A stretch of 64,000 nt of DNA from Stagnihabitans tardus. GTDB lineage: Bacteria; Pseudomonadota; Alphaproteobacteria; Rhodobacterales; Rhodobacteraceae. The notes beneath the pieces are model-generated. The model saw nothing but the letters and a program-made list of their open reading frames with translations, did no database searches and had not been told where the DNA came from. The translations under genes and the position numbers were made by a program. Of the stretch, positions 8,115 to 17,033 are shown piece after piece. Where the stretch lies: contig NZ_JAABNR010000005.1 of the NCBI RefSeq assembly GCF_009925085.1, positions 1-64,000 of the forward strand, written 5' to 3'. The stretch's first letter is position 1, and each line of letters begins with the position of its first letter.

Positions 8115-9131
8115 TTAGACCGAGTCCTGCGATCCGAACCGCAGCTCTGTGCGGAAGCGCTGCCCCGGCTCCAGCCACACCACCTGGCCATCCCGCATCG
8201 CCTGGGCTCGCCCGTCGGGCCGCGCCGTGGCTGGGAGCGCGAAACCCATGGCCTGGAACCCCGGATGCCGCGCCATCCAGCGCACCAGGTGGGGCAGGTC
8301 TGCGGGCTTCCAGGCCACGACATCGGCGTGCTTCCCATCGACCTGCCGCGCCTCGGTCCAGCCATCCGCCCCCGCCTTGGGCGCAAGGGTGAGGACCATG
8401 TCGCGCACCTCGGCCTCGGCGCCCGGGACGATGCGGTGAAAGCCCGGGTCCTTTTCCACCTGCGCATACCAGGCCAGGGCCGCCGCCGTGTCATGGGCAT
8501 TGGGCGGGCGGCGGTGGATCGCCCGGTCGTCCTCTTGCGCATCGGTCAGCCGCGCGCCCGGCACGGGGCGGAAGTTCACATGGGCGAGGTAGAAGAAGGG
8601 CATCCGGCCCCCGCCGATGTTCTCGACCTCGAGGCTTGCATGAAACAGGCTCTCCCCCTCATGCAGCCGCAGCCTCGGCCGGAAGGCAAAGGCATGCCCG
8701 AAGGCGACGCGGTCCAGGGCCTCGCCCGACAGCTCCACATAGCGGCCGACCTGGTCCTGGCCGAAATGCAGCTCGGCGCGGGCATAGGGGATGTTCGGGA
8801 GCTCCCCATGCAACGGGTGATCGTCGCCCGGCCCCGGATTTCCCAAAGAGGTCCCGCCGCAATGCAGGAAGAAGCCGCCATAGGTGCGCAGGTAATCGCG
8901 GGTCGCCACGGGGGCCGTGAACCCCGTCTCCATCGTCAGCCTGCGGCCCTGAAAGGTCGCGTCCCAGACCTGCTGACCCTGGAACGGCAGGAGGATGACC
9001 CGCCCTGCGCCGTTCTCGATCTCCAGCGCCTGCACCCCGGTGGGATAGGTGAAGGCCCTCACCACAATGGCGCCGTTGCGGGCCAGGAGGCGGTCGGTGA
9101 AGAGGTCGGGATAAAGCGGGAGCGTCGTCAA
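8115..9131 (-). CDS. DUF4432 family aldose-epimerase-like protein
   Basis: A 338-residue galactose-mutarotase-fold protein of the DUF4432 type. Visible words include RVILLPFQGQQVWDATFQGR, the TYGGFFLHCGG segment with HPLHGELPN, and FFYLAHVNFRPVPGA, which match the family's beta-sandwich. The likely role is anomerisation or epimerisation of an unusual sugar. The start is a TTG at 9131, with a gagg site upstream; no ATG occurs near the N-terminus. It lies 83 bases downstream of the lacI-type gene on the same strand and may be co-transcribed with it. Confidence 0.8.
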   Translation of the reverse strand: MTTLPLYPDLFTDRLLARNGAIVVRAFTYPTGVQALEIENGAGRVILLPFQGQQVWDATFQGRRLTMETGFTAPVATRDYLRTYGGFFLHCGGTSLGNPGPGDDHPLHGELPNIPYARAELHFGQDQVGRYVELSGEALDRVAFGHAFAFRPRLRLHEGESLFHASLEVENIGGGRMPFFYLAHVNFRPVPGARLTDAQEDDRAIHRRPPNAHDTAAALAWYAQVEKDPGFHRIVPGAEAEVRDMVLTLAPKAGADGWTEARQVDGKHADVVAWKPADLPHLVRWMARHPGFQAMGFALPATARPDGRAQAMRDGQVVWLEPGQRFRTELRFGSQDSV

Positions 9132-9214
9132 GGCGGGCCTCGTCAGGTTTGGTGTCGCGGGGCAGGCTTTCGGGTCCAGTCTGTGGCGCCCTCTCGGCGC
9201 CCAATCCTTGGCGT

Positions 9215-10201
9215 CTAGTCCTCCGGGATATTCTCGCGGAAGATGATGTGCTGGCGGGGCGGGATCGGCGTATAGGCCTCGCCGCGCAGGGCGGCGGTCA
9301 GGCAGGCCAGCGCCTCGCGCGCCTCGACCCTTGGGTTCTGGTCGATCACGGCATCCATCGTGCCATCGAGGAGCATCGCCTTGTTGCCCGGAGTCGCCTC
9401 ATGGCCGATGAGCACGATCTTGCCCGCCAGCCTCCGGTCCTTCAGCGCCTGGCCGATGCCGTAGCTGCCCGCGCCCACGTTGTAGATCGCGGCAAGGTCG
9501 GGGTGGCGGTCGATCAGGGCCAGGGTCTCGGCGCGGGCCTTCTCGCGGTCGTCCAGCATTTCGCGCAGCTCGACCACCTGAAGCTCGGGGAAATCCTCGT
9601 GCAGCACCTGGCGGAAGCCCATCTCGCGCTCCTGGTGGCCGCGGTAGGACAAGGACCCCGCCATCAGCGCCACCTTGCCCTGACCGCCCAGGAAGCGCCC
9701 CAGGACATGGCCCGCCAGCCGCCCGGCCTGGGCATTGTCGGTGCCGATATAGGCGATGCGCGGGGTGCTTTGGATGTCGGAACACAGCGTCACCACCTTG
9801 ACCCCCGAGGCGCAAAGCCCCCGGATCGCCTCGCGCACCAGGGGATGGTCCAGCGCAATCACCCCCAGCCCATCGACCGTGCCCCTGAGCCCCGCAATCC
9901 GGGCGGCAAGGGCAGAGGGATCGAAGCCCTCAAAGGTCTCGACCCGCGTCGCGACGCCTTCCGGGGCCTGGGCCTCGATCTGGGCGCGCAGCATCTGGAT
10001 GAAGGTATTGGTGCCCTGCGGCAGAAGGAAGGCCAGGCGCAGCGTCGGAGTGGCGCGGTCGATATAGCCCAGCCGCCGGGCCACGGCCAGGACATGGGCG
10101 CGGGTATGTTCCTTGACGCCAGGGCGTTCGTTCAGAACCCGGTCCACGGTTGCAGGCGAGACCCCGGCTTCGCGGGAAATGTCGGTCAGGGTGGCGCGCA
10201 T
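9215..10201 (-). CDS. LacI family transcriptional regulator
   Basis: A 328-residue repressor. The LacI headpiece is at the N-terminus (TLTDISREAGVSPATVDRVLNERPGV), followed by the hinge and a periplasmic-binding-protein-like sugar sensor (TLRLAFLLPQGTNTF, IALDHPLVREAIRGL, YIGTDNAQAGRLAG). The start MRATLTDI at 10201 is preferred over an upstream codon because it directly precedes the headpiece. It is divergent from the dual-ATPase importer operon at 10527, which it very likely controls, with several AAAATGATT words in the shared gap. Confidence 0.93.
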   Translation of the reverse strand: MRATLTDISREAGVSPATVDRVLNERPGVKEHTRAHVLAVARRLGYIDRATPTLRLAFLLPQGTNTFIQMLRAQIEAQAPEGVATRVETFEGFDPSALAARIAGLRGTVDGLGVIALDHPLVREAIRGLCASGVKVVTLCSDIQSTPRIAYIGTDNAQAGRLAGHVLGRFLGGQGKVALMAGSLSYRGHQEREMGFRQVLHEDFPELQVVELREMLDDREKARAETLALIDRHPDLAAIYNVGAGSYGIGQALKDRRLAGKIVLIGHEATPGNKAMLLDGTMDAVIDQNPRVEAREALACLTAALRGEAYTPIPPRQHIIFRENIPED

Positions 10202-10526
10202 CGTGTCTCCTCTGCCCTGAGGTAGGGCCAAGGCGCAGGGTTTTCAACAGGCGGTGTGGGTGACCTCAAAATGATTATTTTTCCATCTTTGCCCTTCGGC
10301 GCTGTGGTCTGGACTTGGATCAAGCACTTGGATTCCGGCCGATTTCTGCGTCGTGGTGTGTTGGAGCTGCGAAGAATCAGCGGAATCCCTTCATAGTGAC
10401 GCCAATTCATGCCAATGCAATCATCTTTTTGATGTTAAAGAGTGACGAAAATGATTGACTCATGCCTTGGGCCTCCCGCATAAACCCTCCTCACAGGCTT
10501 CGGGAGAAAGCCTTTGGGAGGAACCA
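10202..10526. promoter_or_regulatory. Divergent control region between lacI-type gene and importer operon
   Basis: This 325-base gene-free stretch is AT-richer than its surroundings. Three copies of a related word occur: caaaatgatt at 10267-10276, caatcatctttt at 10418-10429 and its inverted partner gaaaatgattga at 10447-10458. The last two form a dyad about 70-110 bases before the SBP start at 10527. They are candidate LacI-type operators. A gggagg ribosome site lies at 10516-10521. I see no open reading frame worth calling here. Confidence 0.5.
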
Positions 10527-12116
10527 ATGATCCATCGCATGACCCGGCGCGGCCTGATCAAGGCCAGCGCCAAGGCAGGACTTCTGGGCGCCGGCGCGCT
10601 CTTTGCCCCTCGCTTCATCGGCCAAGCCTGGGCGGCAGAGCTCGCCCCCGGCATGATCGGTGGCCCCACGGGCTTTGACGGCGCCGAGACCTATCAATAC
10701 GGCCCCGACACGCCCGAGGGCCGCGCCATCGAGGGCGCCCGCGCGCTCAAGGCCAAGGGCGTCGACAAGATCGTCGTCGGCCTCTCGGATGGCTCGATCG
10801 GCCAGTTGACCCAGCCCTTCCCCGCCGGCGCCCCCTCGATCAAGGAGCTTTGGGAGCGCGAAACCGGCATCACGCTCGAGATCGTGGGCCTGCCGAACGG
10901 GCAGGAATTCACCAAGACGATGCAGGATATTTCCACCTCTGCGGGCGGCTTCGACATCTATTCGACCGACTGGAACCGGCTGGGCGACCTCGCCGAGTCC
11001 GGCGGTATCGCGAAACTCGACGACTATGTCGCGGCCTACAAGCCCGAGTGGGACGATGCCGAGAATGGCTATGTCGGTGGCGCCCAGGGCGTGGCGCTCT
11101 TGAACCAGTATCGCGGCGCGACCTATGGCGTTTCGCTGGACGGCGACTTCCAGACCTGGGTCTACCGCACCGACCTCTTCGGCGATGCGAAAGAGCAGGC
11201 CGACTTCAAGGCCAAGACCGGCCGCGACCTGGCCGTGCCCAAGACCTGGGCCGAGCTCGACGAGGTCGCGGCCTTCTTCACCCGGCCCGACAAGGGCATG
11301 ATCGGCTGTTCCGACCTGCGCAACCAGGGCTGGGGCTATACCAACTGGGTGCAGCGTTTCACCTCGATGGGCAATCCGAACCAGTTCCTCTTTGCCGAGG
11401 ACGGGACGCCGCTCATCAACTCCGAGGCCGGGATTGCGGCGACCAAGGAATACGTGGCCTCGCTGGCGGTCCATTCGCCGGATGCGATCTCCTGGGGCTG
11501 GCCGGAGCAATATGGCTCCTTCGGCCAGGGCAATACGGCGATGACCTGCGCCTTCTCGAACCTGCCGAAGTTCCTGGACAATGCGGGCAACACCGGCAGC
11601 GTCGTCACCGGCAAGGTCGGCTCCATGCTGCCCCCGGGGCGCGAGGTCGGCGGCGGCCTCATCCGCCGCTCGGTCCTGTGGTTCTCGCTGACCGGCATGG
11701 TCTCCAGCCAGTCGAAGAACCCGGAGGCGGCTTACCTCTTGCTGCAATGGCTGGGCTCGGCGCGGATCTATGCCTGGATGACGGCCAACCCGGGCGGCTA
11801 TTTCGACCCCTTCCGGCTCTCGGACTTCAAGGACCCGCTGGTCCGCCAGACCTACCACGCCTACCACATGGACGTGGTTCGCGAGACGGTGGCCCGCACG
11901 GTCCCCACGATCAACTACGCGGGCGCGACCGCCTATCACAACGCCCTGGACGAGAACCTGATGGCGGCGCTCACGGGCGCCAAGGCCCCGGAACAGGCCA
12001 TGGCGGATGTGGAAACCGAATGGGCCAAGATCACCCGCCGCACGGGGGAAGAGAAGGTCATCGAGGCGATCAAGGCCAACCGCGCCGGCTGGCCCACCCT
12101 GGTCGACCCGGTCTAA
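10527..12116 (+). CDS. ABC importer substrate-binding protein, Tat-exported (CUT1)
   Basis: A 529-residue family 1 extracellular solute-binding protein, longer than the usual 410-450. A twin-arginine signal is visible (TRRGLIKASAKAGLLGAGA, cleavage near AWA-AE), so it is exported folded. The start MIHRMTRR at 10527 has a gggagg site six bases upstream. Downstream genes supply two permeases and two ATPases. The size and the two-ATPase setting recall the rhizobial glycerol importer GlpSTPQV, but the adjacent catabolic genes point to a cyclitol or sugar. The substrate is not known. Confidence 0.88.
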   Translation: MIHRMTRRGLIKASAKAGLLGAGALFAPRFIGQAWAAELAPGMIGGPTGFDGAETYQYGPDTPEGRAIEGARALKAKGVDKIVVGLSDGSIGQLTQPFPAGAPSIKELWERETGITLEIVGLPNGQEFTKTMQDISTSAGGFDIYSTDWNRLGDLAESGGIAKLDDYVAAYKPEWDDAENGYVGGAQGVALLNQYRGATYGVSLDGDFQTWVYRTDLFGDAKEQADFKAKTGRDLAVPKTWAELDEVAAFFTRPDKGMIGCSDLRNQGWGYTNWVQRFTSMGNPNQFLFAEDGTPLINSEAGIAATKEYVASLAVHSPDAISWGWPEQYGSFGQGNTAMTCAFSNLPKFLDNAGNTGSVVTGKVGSMLPPGREVGGGLIRRSVLWFSLTGMVSSQSKNPEAAYLLLQWLGSARIYAWMTANPGGYFDPFRLSDFKDPLVRQTYHAYHMDVVRETVARTVPTINYAGATAYHNALDENLMAALTGAKAPEQAMADVETEWAKITRRTGEEKVIEAIKANRAGWPTLVDPV

Positions 12117-12164
12117 GGCGCCCGCGATCCGGGCCCCCATCCGGGCCCTGATCTCGGCCCCGAT

Positions 12165-12190
12165 CCTGGCGCGGTCCCATACGCGCCAGG
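12165..12190 (+). promoter_or_regulatory. Intercistronic hairpin between SBP and permease
   Basis: A perfect 9-bp stem (cctggcgcg / cgcgccagg) with an 8-base loop in the 134-base gap between the SBP and first permease genes. There is no T run. Hairpins at this position usually protect or terminate most transcripts so that the binding protein is made in excess. Similar hairpins lie at 33518-33539 and 51919-51944. Confidence 0.55.
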
Positions 12191-12250
12191 GTCGCATCCA
12201 TCTCCTCGACTGGGGGAGGCCCCGTCCTCCCCCCCTTTCCCCGGACACAC

Positions 12251-13099
12251 ATGACCCGCGCGATCCTCCGCACCCTGGCCATCCTGGCCGCCCTGGCCGT
12301 GACGCTGATCCCGATCCTGTGGATGGTGTCGATGGCCTTCAAACCGCCCTCGGAATGGCAGGCGGCGGGCGAGGCCCTGACCTGGGTCCCCCGCGCGCCG
12401 ACCCTGGACAATTTCCGCTATCTCTTCGGCCAAGGCGGGTCCGACCTGATCGCCACGCTGGACCGGACGGCGGTCAAGCCGATCCTGTCCTCGCTTCTCT
12501 CGGCCTCGGTGGGCACGCTGATCGCCATGACCTGCGGGACCGCCGCCGCCTATGGGCTGAGCCGCTTTGGGTCCGGCGCCAACCTGCCGCTCGCGCTGAT
12601 CCAGTTGCGGCTCTTCCCGCCCATGGCCGTCATGATCCCGGTCATGATGATGTGGGCCTTCCTGGGCCTGATGGACACCTGGTTCGGCCTGGCCCTGGTC
12701 TATGGCATCGTGACCCTGCCCTTCGCCTTCTGGCTGATGAAGACCTTCTTCGACGACATGCCCAAGGAAATCGAGGAGGCAGCCCTGGTCGAGGGCTGCA
12801 CGCGGTGGCGCGTCTTCACCCGCGTCACCCTGCCGATGATGGCCGCCCCCTTGGCCGCCGCATCGCTCTTCGTCTTCATCCTGAACTGGTCGGACTACCT
12901 GATCGCGCTTTTGCTGACCACGCGGGAGTGGGTGACGATCCCGGTCTACATGGCCTCGCTGTCCTCTTCGATGACCGGTCAGCTTTACGGGGCGAAAGCC
13001 GCCCTGGGCCTGATCGCCGCCGTCCCCCCCGTGGTGCTGGGCGTCCTGATCCAGAAGCACCTGGTCCGCGGCCTGACCTTCGGAGCGCTGAAGCAATGA
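12251..13099 (+). CDS. Sugar ABC importer permease (MalG type)
   Basis: A 282-residue inner-membrane permease with about six membrane segments, beginning [20 protein letters not shown]. The ATPase-contact EAA loop is visible as [17 protein letters not shown] followed by TLP. It ends TFGALKQ, as CUT1 permeases of the MalG branch do. The stop overlaps the next permease start (ATGA), so the two are translationally coupled. The order MalG-type before MalF-type is the reverse of the more common arrangement. Confidence 0.9.
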   Translation: MTRAILRTLAILAALAVTLIPILWMVSMAFKPPSEWQAAGEALTWVPRAPTLDNFRYLFGQGGSDLIATLDRTAVKPILSSLLSASVGTLIAMTCGTAAAYGLSRFGSGANLPLALIQLRLFPPMAVMIPVMMMWAFLGLMDTWFGLALVYGIVTLPFAFWLMKTFFDDMPKEIEEAALVEGCTRWRVFTRVTLPMMAAPLAAASLFVFILNWSDYLIALLLTTREWVTIPVYMASLSSSMTGQLYGAKAALGLIAAVPPVVLGVLIQKHLVRGLTFGALKQ

Positions 13100-13953
13100 A
13101 ACTCGGTCTCCGCCTTACCCTTCCGGCCCAGGTCCTGGTCCTCTTCATCTCGGTCTTCCCGCTGCTGATGCAGCTTTACATCTCTCTGACCGACTGGTCG
13201 CCCCTGTCGGGCGCGCCCTGGCCTCGCGCATGGGAGTTCTGGAACAGCTTCGCCAATTACACCGACATTCCCGGCGACCGCCGCCTCTGGGCCGCCCTGG
13301 GCCGCACGCTTCTGGTCATGGTGATCTGCGTGCCGGTGGAGTTCCTCCTGGGCCTCGGGCTTGGGCTTTTGTTCGTCGAGGATTTCCCGGGCAAGAAGCT
13401 GGCCTATTCCATCCTGATCATGCCGATGATGGTCGTGCCTGCGGTGGCGGGCTACATGTTCTTCATGCTCTTCCAGTCCGGGGGGCCGGTGAATGACCTG
13501 CTCTCGGTCTTCGGCCCGGTCACCATCGCCTGGCTCTCGGACCCCTGGCTGGCCCTCGTCGCCGTCATGGTCGCCGACATCTGGCAATGGACGCCCCTGA
13601 TGTTCCTGATCCTGCTGGCGGGCCTGGTGGGCGTGCCGCAAGACCAACTCCGCGCCGCCACCCTGCTGGGCGCCAGCCCCTGGCAAAGGTTCCGCACCAT
13701 CACCCTGCCGCGCATGAAAGTCATCATCACCATCGCCTTGGCCATCCGCGCCATCGAGGCCTTCAAGATCTTCGACACGCTTTACATCATGACCGGCGGA
13801 GGCCCCGGCGTCGCCACCGAGACCATCTCTGTCTATTTCTACAAGATCACCACCAATGACCTGATCTGGGGCTATGTCGCGGCGCTCGCGCTCTTCATCC
13901 TGGTCTCGCTGTCCATCGCCGCCCAATTCGCGATGAAGAGGATGGCCCGATGA
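13096..13953 (+). CDS. Sugar ABC importer permease (MalF type)
   Basis: A 285-residue membrane permease. The N-terminal hydrophobic segment [20 protein letters not shown] is followed by five further membrane segments, with the EAA-type loop [19 protein letters not shown] and TLPRM. The [17 protein letters not shown] segment near the C-terminus is typical of MalF-like CUT1 permeases. It starts within the previous stop and its own stop overlaps the ATPase start, so permeases and ATPases are tightly coupled. Confidence 0.92.
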   Translation: MKLGLRLTLPAQVLVLFISVFPLLMQLYISLTDWSPLSGAPWPRAWEFWNSFANYTDIPGDRRLWAALGRTLLVMVICVPVEFLLGLGLGLLFVEDFPGKKLAYSILIMPMMVVPAVAGYMFFMLFQSGGPVNDLLSVFGPVTIAWLSDPWLALVAVMVADIWQWTPLMFLILLAGLVGVPQDQLRAATLLGASPWQRFRTITLPRMKVIITIALAIRAIEAFKIFDTLYIMTGGGPGVATETISVYFYKITTNDLIWGYVAALALFILVSLSIAAQFAMKRMAR

Positions 13954-14975
13954 CCGCCATCCATCTGCAAGGCCTGACGAAACGCTTCGGCCCCTTCACC
14001 GCGCTGCAACCCATGGACCTGGAGATCCGGGATGGCGAGTTCCTGGCGCTCCTTGGCCCCTCGGGCTGCGGGAAGTCCACCACGATGAACATGATCGCGG
14101 GGATGGAGAAGCCCACGGGAGGGCGCATCCTGTTCGGCGACCGCGACATGGGCGCCGTCCCGATGGCGCGGAGGGGCGTGGGCTTCGTCTTCCAGAACTA
14201 CGCGATCTTCACCCATATGACGGTGCGGCAGAACCTGGATTACGGGCTGCGCATGGCCGGGGTGGACCCGGGGCCGCGCACCGCTGCCATGGCCGAGCTT
14301 CTGGGCCTGACCGACCTCCTGGACCGGCCGTCGCAGGGCCTTTCGGTCAATATCCTGCAACGCCTGGCCATCGGGCGCTCGGCCATCATGGAGCCCGCGA
14401 TCTTCCTTTTGGACGAGCCCCTGTCCAACGTCGACGCCGCCTTCCGCGCCGTGATGCGGACCGAGCTGAAATCGCTGCAACGCCAGTTCCGGCAGACCAT
14501 GGTTTACGTGACCCATGACCAGCTCGAGGCCATGACCATGGCCGACCGCATCGCCGTCATGGATCACGGCGTGTTGCAACAGGTGGGCACCCCGCTTCAG
14601 GTCTATAACCGCCCGGCCAATACTTTCGTGGCGCGGTTCCTGGGCGCTCCGGGGATGAACCTCTTGCCGGGGCATGCGGTGCAGTCGGGCAGTGCGGTGC
14701 AGGTGGACCTCGGGCCCATCGGTCTGACGCCGCCCCTGCCGGGCCCGGCCTCGGGGCCGGTGACCTATGGCTTCCGCCCCGAAGAGGTCACGCTTGACCC
14801 CGCCTCGCCGCTGAAACTGCCTGTCACCCATGTCGAACGGATCGGCGCGCGCTGCATCGTCCACCTTGGCCCCGTGAAGGCCGTCTTCCCGGCGGGGACC
14901 GAGATCCCCTCGGGCGTCGTGGGCTTCACCCCCGGCAAACCCTGCCTCTTTGACGCCAAGGGGGGGCGCATCTGA
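13950..14975 (+). CDS. MalK-type ATPase with a degenerate signature motif
   Basis: A 341-residue ATPase of the CUT1/MalK class: Walker A GPSGCGKST (residues 36-44), Q-loop FQNYAIF, Walker B FLLDEP with the catalytic Glu at 156, switch His 189, and a C-terminal regulatory TOBE domain. The ABC signature, normally LSGGQ, reads LSVNI (131-135), while the flanking residues are normal. The neighbouring ATPase at 14975 has an intact signature but an altered Walker B. The two are therefore expected to form an asymmetric heterodimer. Coupled to the permease by ATGA. Confidence 0.92.
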   Translation: MTAIHLQGLTKRFGPFTALQPMDLEIRDGEFLALLGPSGCGKSTTMNMIAGMEKPTGGRILFGDRDMGAVPMARRGVGFVFQNYAIFTHMTVRQNLDYGLRMAGVDPGPRTAAMAELLGLTDLLDRPSQGLSVNILQRLAIGRSAIMEPAIFLLDEPLSNVDAAFRAVMRTELKSLQRQFRQTMVYVTHDQLEAMTMADRIAVMDHGVLQQVGTPLQVYNRPANTFVARFLGAPGMNLLPGHAVQSGSAVQVDLGPIGLTPPLPGPASGPVTYGFRPEEVTLDPASPLKLPVTHVERIGARCIVHLGPVKAVFPAGTEIPSGVVGFTPGKPCLFDAKGGRI

Positions 14976-15955
14976 TGGCCTCCATCGAATTCCGCAATGT
15001 CTGCAAGAGCTTCGGCACTGTGAAGGCCGTGGTCGATGCCAGCTTCAAGGTCGAGGACAACGCCTTCTTCTGCCTCTTTGGGCCGCCGCTCTCGGGCAAG
15101 ACCACGATCCTGCGGCTGATCCTGGGGCTGGAAACCCCCGACAGCGGCGAGATCCTGATCGACGGCAAGCCCGCCCTTGGCGTGGCCGAGCGCAATGTGG
15201 CCATGGTCTTCCAGAACCTCGCGCTCTTCCCCCATATGACCGCGCGCGACAACATCCGCTTTCCCCTGGTCGAACGCCGCCAGCCCGAGGCGCAGATTGC
15301 GCCCCGTGTCGCCTCGGTCGCGGAGAAGCTGCACATCACCCATATCCTGCACAAGCACCCCGGCCAGCTTTCGGGCGGGGAGCGTCAGCGGGTGGCCATC
15401 GCCCGCGCCCTGGTGCGGGACCCGGCGGCCTATCTGATGGACGACCCGATCTCCGCCCTGGATGCGCGCCTGCGCGAAGAGGCGCGGGTCGAGTTGAAGC
15501 GCATCCAGCGCGAGGCCGGGCGGACCCTGGTCTATGTCACCCATGACCAGGAAGAGGCCATGTCGGTCGCCGACCAGATGGCCGTTTTGGACCAGGGCCG
15601 GATCGTGCAGATCGGCACGCCTTCGGAGTTGTATGACCGCCCCCAGACGCCCTATGTGGCGCGGCTCCTGGGCTCTCCGCCGATGAACCTCTCGACCTCG
15701 GGCGCCTTTGGCCCGGGTCAGGTCGGCATCCGCCCCGAGGACCTGACCGTGACGCAATCTGACACAGGCGCCGCGCTGATCACCGGGGTGGAGCCCTTGG
15801 GCGGTTACACCGTCCTGACCCTGGCCCAAGGCCCCGAGACCTTTCGGGCGCTGTTGCGCGGTCAGCCGGAGGTCTCCCCCGGCACCCGCGCGACGCTTTC
15901 CGCCACCAAGACCCATCCTTTCACCGCAGACGGCCACCGCCAGACAGGAGCCTGA
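14975..15955 (+). CDS. MalK-type ATPase with altered Walker B
   Basis: A 326-residue MalK-class ATPase. Walker A is GPPLSGKTT (36-44) and the signature is a normal LSGGERQR (132-139). The Walker B reads AYLMDDPISALD, with Asp at 157 in place of the catalytic Glu. Switch His is at 190, followed by a shortened TOBE domain. It overlaps the preceding ATPase by one base (TGATGG). Paired with that protein, one composite ATP site is canonical and the other doubly degenerate. Two distinct ATPases per CUT1 importer are known from GlpST of the rhizobial glycerol system. Confidence 0.92.
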   Translation: MASIEFRNVCKSFGTVKAVVDASFKVEDNAFFCLFGPPLSGKTTILRLILGLETPDSGEILIDGKPALGVAERNVAMVFQNLALFPHMTARDNIRFPLVERRQPEAQIAPRVASVAEKLHITHILHKHPGQLSGGERQRVAIARALVRDPAAYLMDDPISALDARLREEARVELKRIQREAGRTLVYVTHDQEEAMSVADQMAVLDQGRIVQIGTPSELYDRPQTPYVARLLGSPPMNLSTSGAFGPGQVGIRPEDLTVTQSDTGAALITGVEPLGGYTVLTLAQGPETFRALLRGQPEVSPGTRATLSATKTHPFTADGHRQTGA

Positions 15956-15956
15956 C

Positions 15957-17021
15957 ATGGACTTCCGCCCCGACCCCGAAATCCGCTCGAAATCCCTGCC
16001 CATCGGCTGCATCGGCGCAGGCATGATCATGGCCGAATGCCACCTCGCCGCCTATGCCATGGCGGGCTTTCCCGTGGTGGCCATCGCCAGCCGCACGAAG
16101 GCCAAGGCGGAAGCAGTCGCCGCGCGTTATGGCATCCCCAAGACCCATGCGACGCCGCAAGACCTGATCGAGGATGCGGGTGTCGCGATCCTGGACATCG
16201 CCTACCCGCCCGACCTGCAACCGGCCCTGATCCGGGCGGCGCTGAAGCAGCCCCATATCAAGGCGATCCTGGCGCAGAAGCCGCTGGCCCTGACGCTGGA
16301 AGAGGCCCGGGCGCTCCGCGACGAGGCGGCAGCGGCGGGGAAGCTCCTGAGCGTCAACCAGAACATGCGCTATGACCAGTCGATGCGGGTGCTGAAGCAG
16401 ATCCTTGACGCGGGGATCCTGGGCACCCCGGTCTTCGCCCAGATCGACATGCATGCCATCCCGCATTGGCAGGACTTCCTGAAGGGCTACGACCGCCTGA
16501 CCCTGTCGAACATGTCGGTCCATCACCTGGACGTCATGCGCTTTCTGTTCGGAGAGCCCGAGAGCATCACGACCCAGACCCGCACCGATCCCCGCACGAG
16601 CTTCCCCCACCAGGACGGTATCACGATATCAACTCTGCGCTTCAAGGACGGACTGCTGGCGCTTTCCCTGGAGGATGTCTGGTCCGGCCCGCGTGAGGCA
16701 GGCTATCCGGACGACCAGCACATCACCTTCCGGGTGGAGGGGACCCTGGGCGTCGCCAAGGGCTCGATCGGCTGGCCGAATGGCAAGCCCTCGACCCTGA
16801 GCTACGCCACCAAGGCCAGTGGCGCATGGATCACGCCCTCCTGGGAGACCCATTGGTTCCCCCATGCCTTCATCGGCGTGATGGAGCAGCTGCAACACGC
16901 GGTCGCCACCGGCACCGAACCCGCCCTGACCGTGGCCGACAATGTGAAAACCGTGGCCCTGGTCGAGGCCGGTTACCGCTCCATCGCCCTGAACCGCACC
17001 GTTCAACTGTCTGAAATCTAA
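15957..17021 (+). CDS. Gfo/Idh/MocA family NAD(P)-dependent oxidoreductase
   Basis: A 354-residue oxidoreductase. The Rossmann motif GCIGAGMIMAECHLAAY is at the N-terminus, followed by a substrate domain with SNMSVHHLDVMRFLFGEP, carrying the family His-Asp pair. The usual EKP triad around residue 105 reads QKP here. The family oxidises ring hydroxyls of inositols, inosamines and sugars; rhizopine-related MocA is a founding member. It starts one base after the ATPase stop, so it belongs to the importer operon and should act on the imported compound. Confidence 0.92.
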   Translation: MDFRPDPEIRSKSLPIGCIGAGMIMAECHLAAYAMAGFPVVAIASRTKAKAEAVAARYGIPKTHATPQDLIEDAGVAILDIAYPPDLQPALIRAALKQPHIKAILAQKPLALTLEEARALRDEAAAAGKLLSVNQNMRYDQSMRVLKQILDAGILGTPVFAQIDMHAIPHWQDFLKGYDRLTLSNMSVHHLDVMRFLFGEPESITTQTRTDPRTSFPHQDGITISTLRFKDGLLALSLEDVWSGPREAGYPDDQHITFRVEGTLGVAKGSIGWPNGKPSTLSYATKASGAWITPSWETHWFPHAFIGVMEQLQHAVATGTEPALTVADNVKTVALVEAGYRSIALNRTVQLSEI

Positions 17022-17033
17022 AGGGAGGCAAAC

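Noticed and set aside
13950-14975. The LSVNI signature read as a frameshift artefact
   Set aside because: The residues on both sides (PSQG before, LQRLAIGRS after) are in frame and family-like. A local pair of compensating errors is possible but not favoured, because the partner ATPase shows the complementary change.
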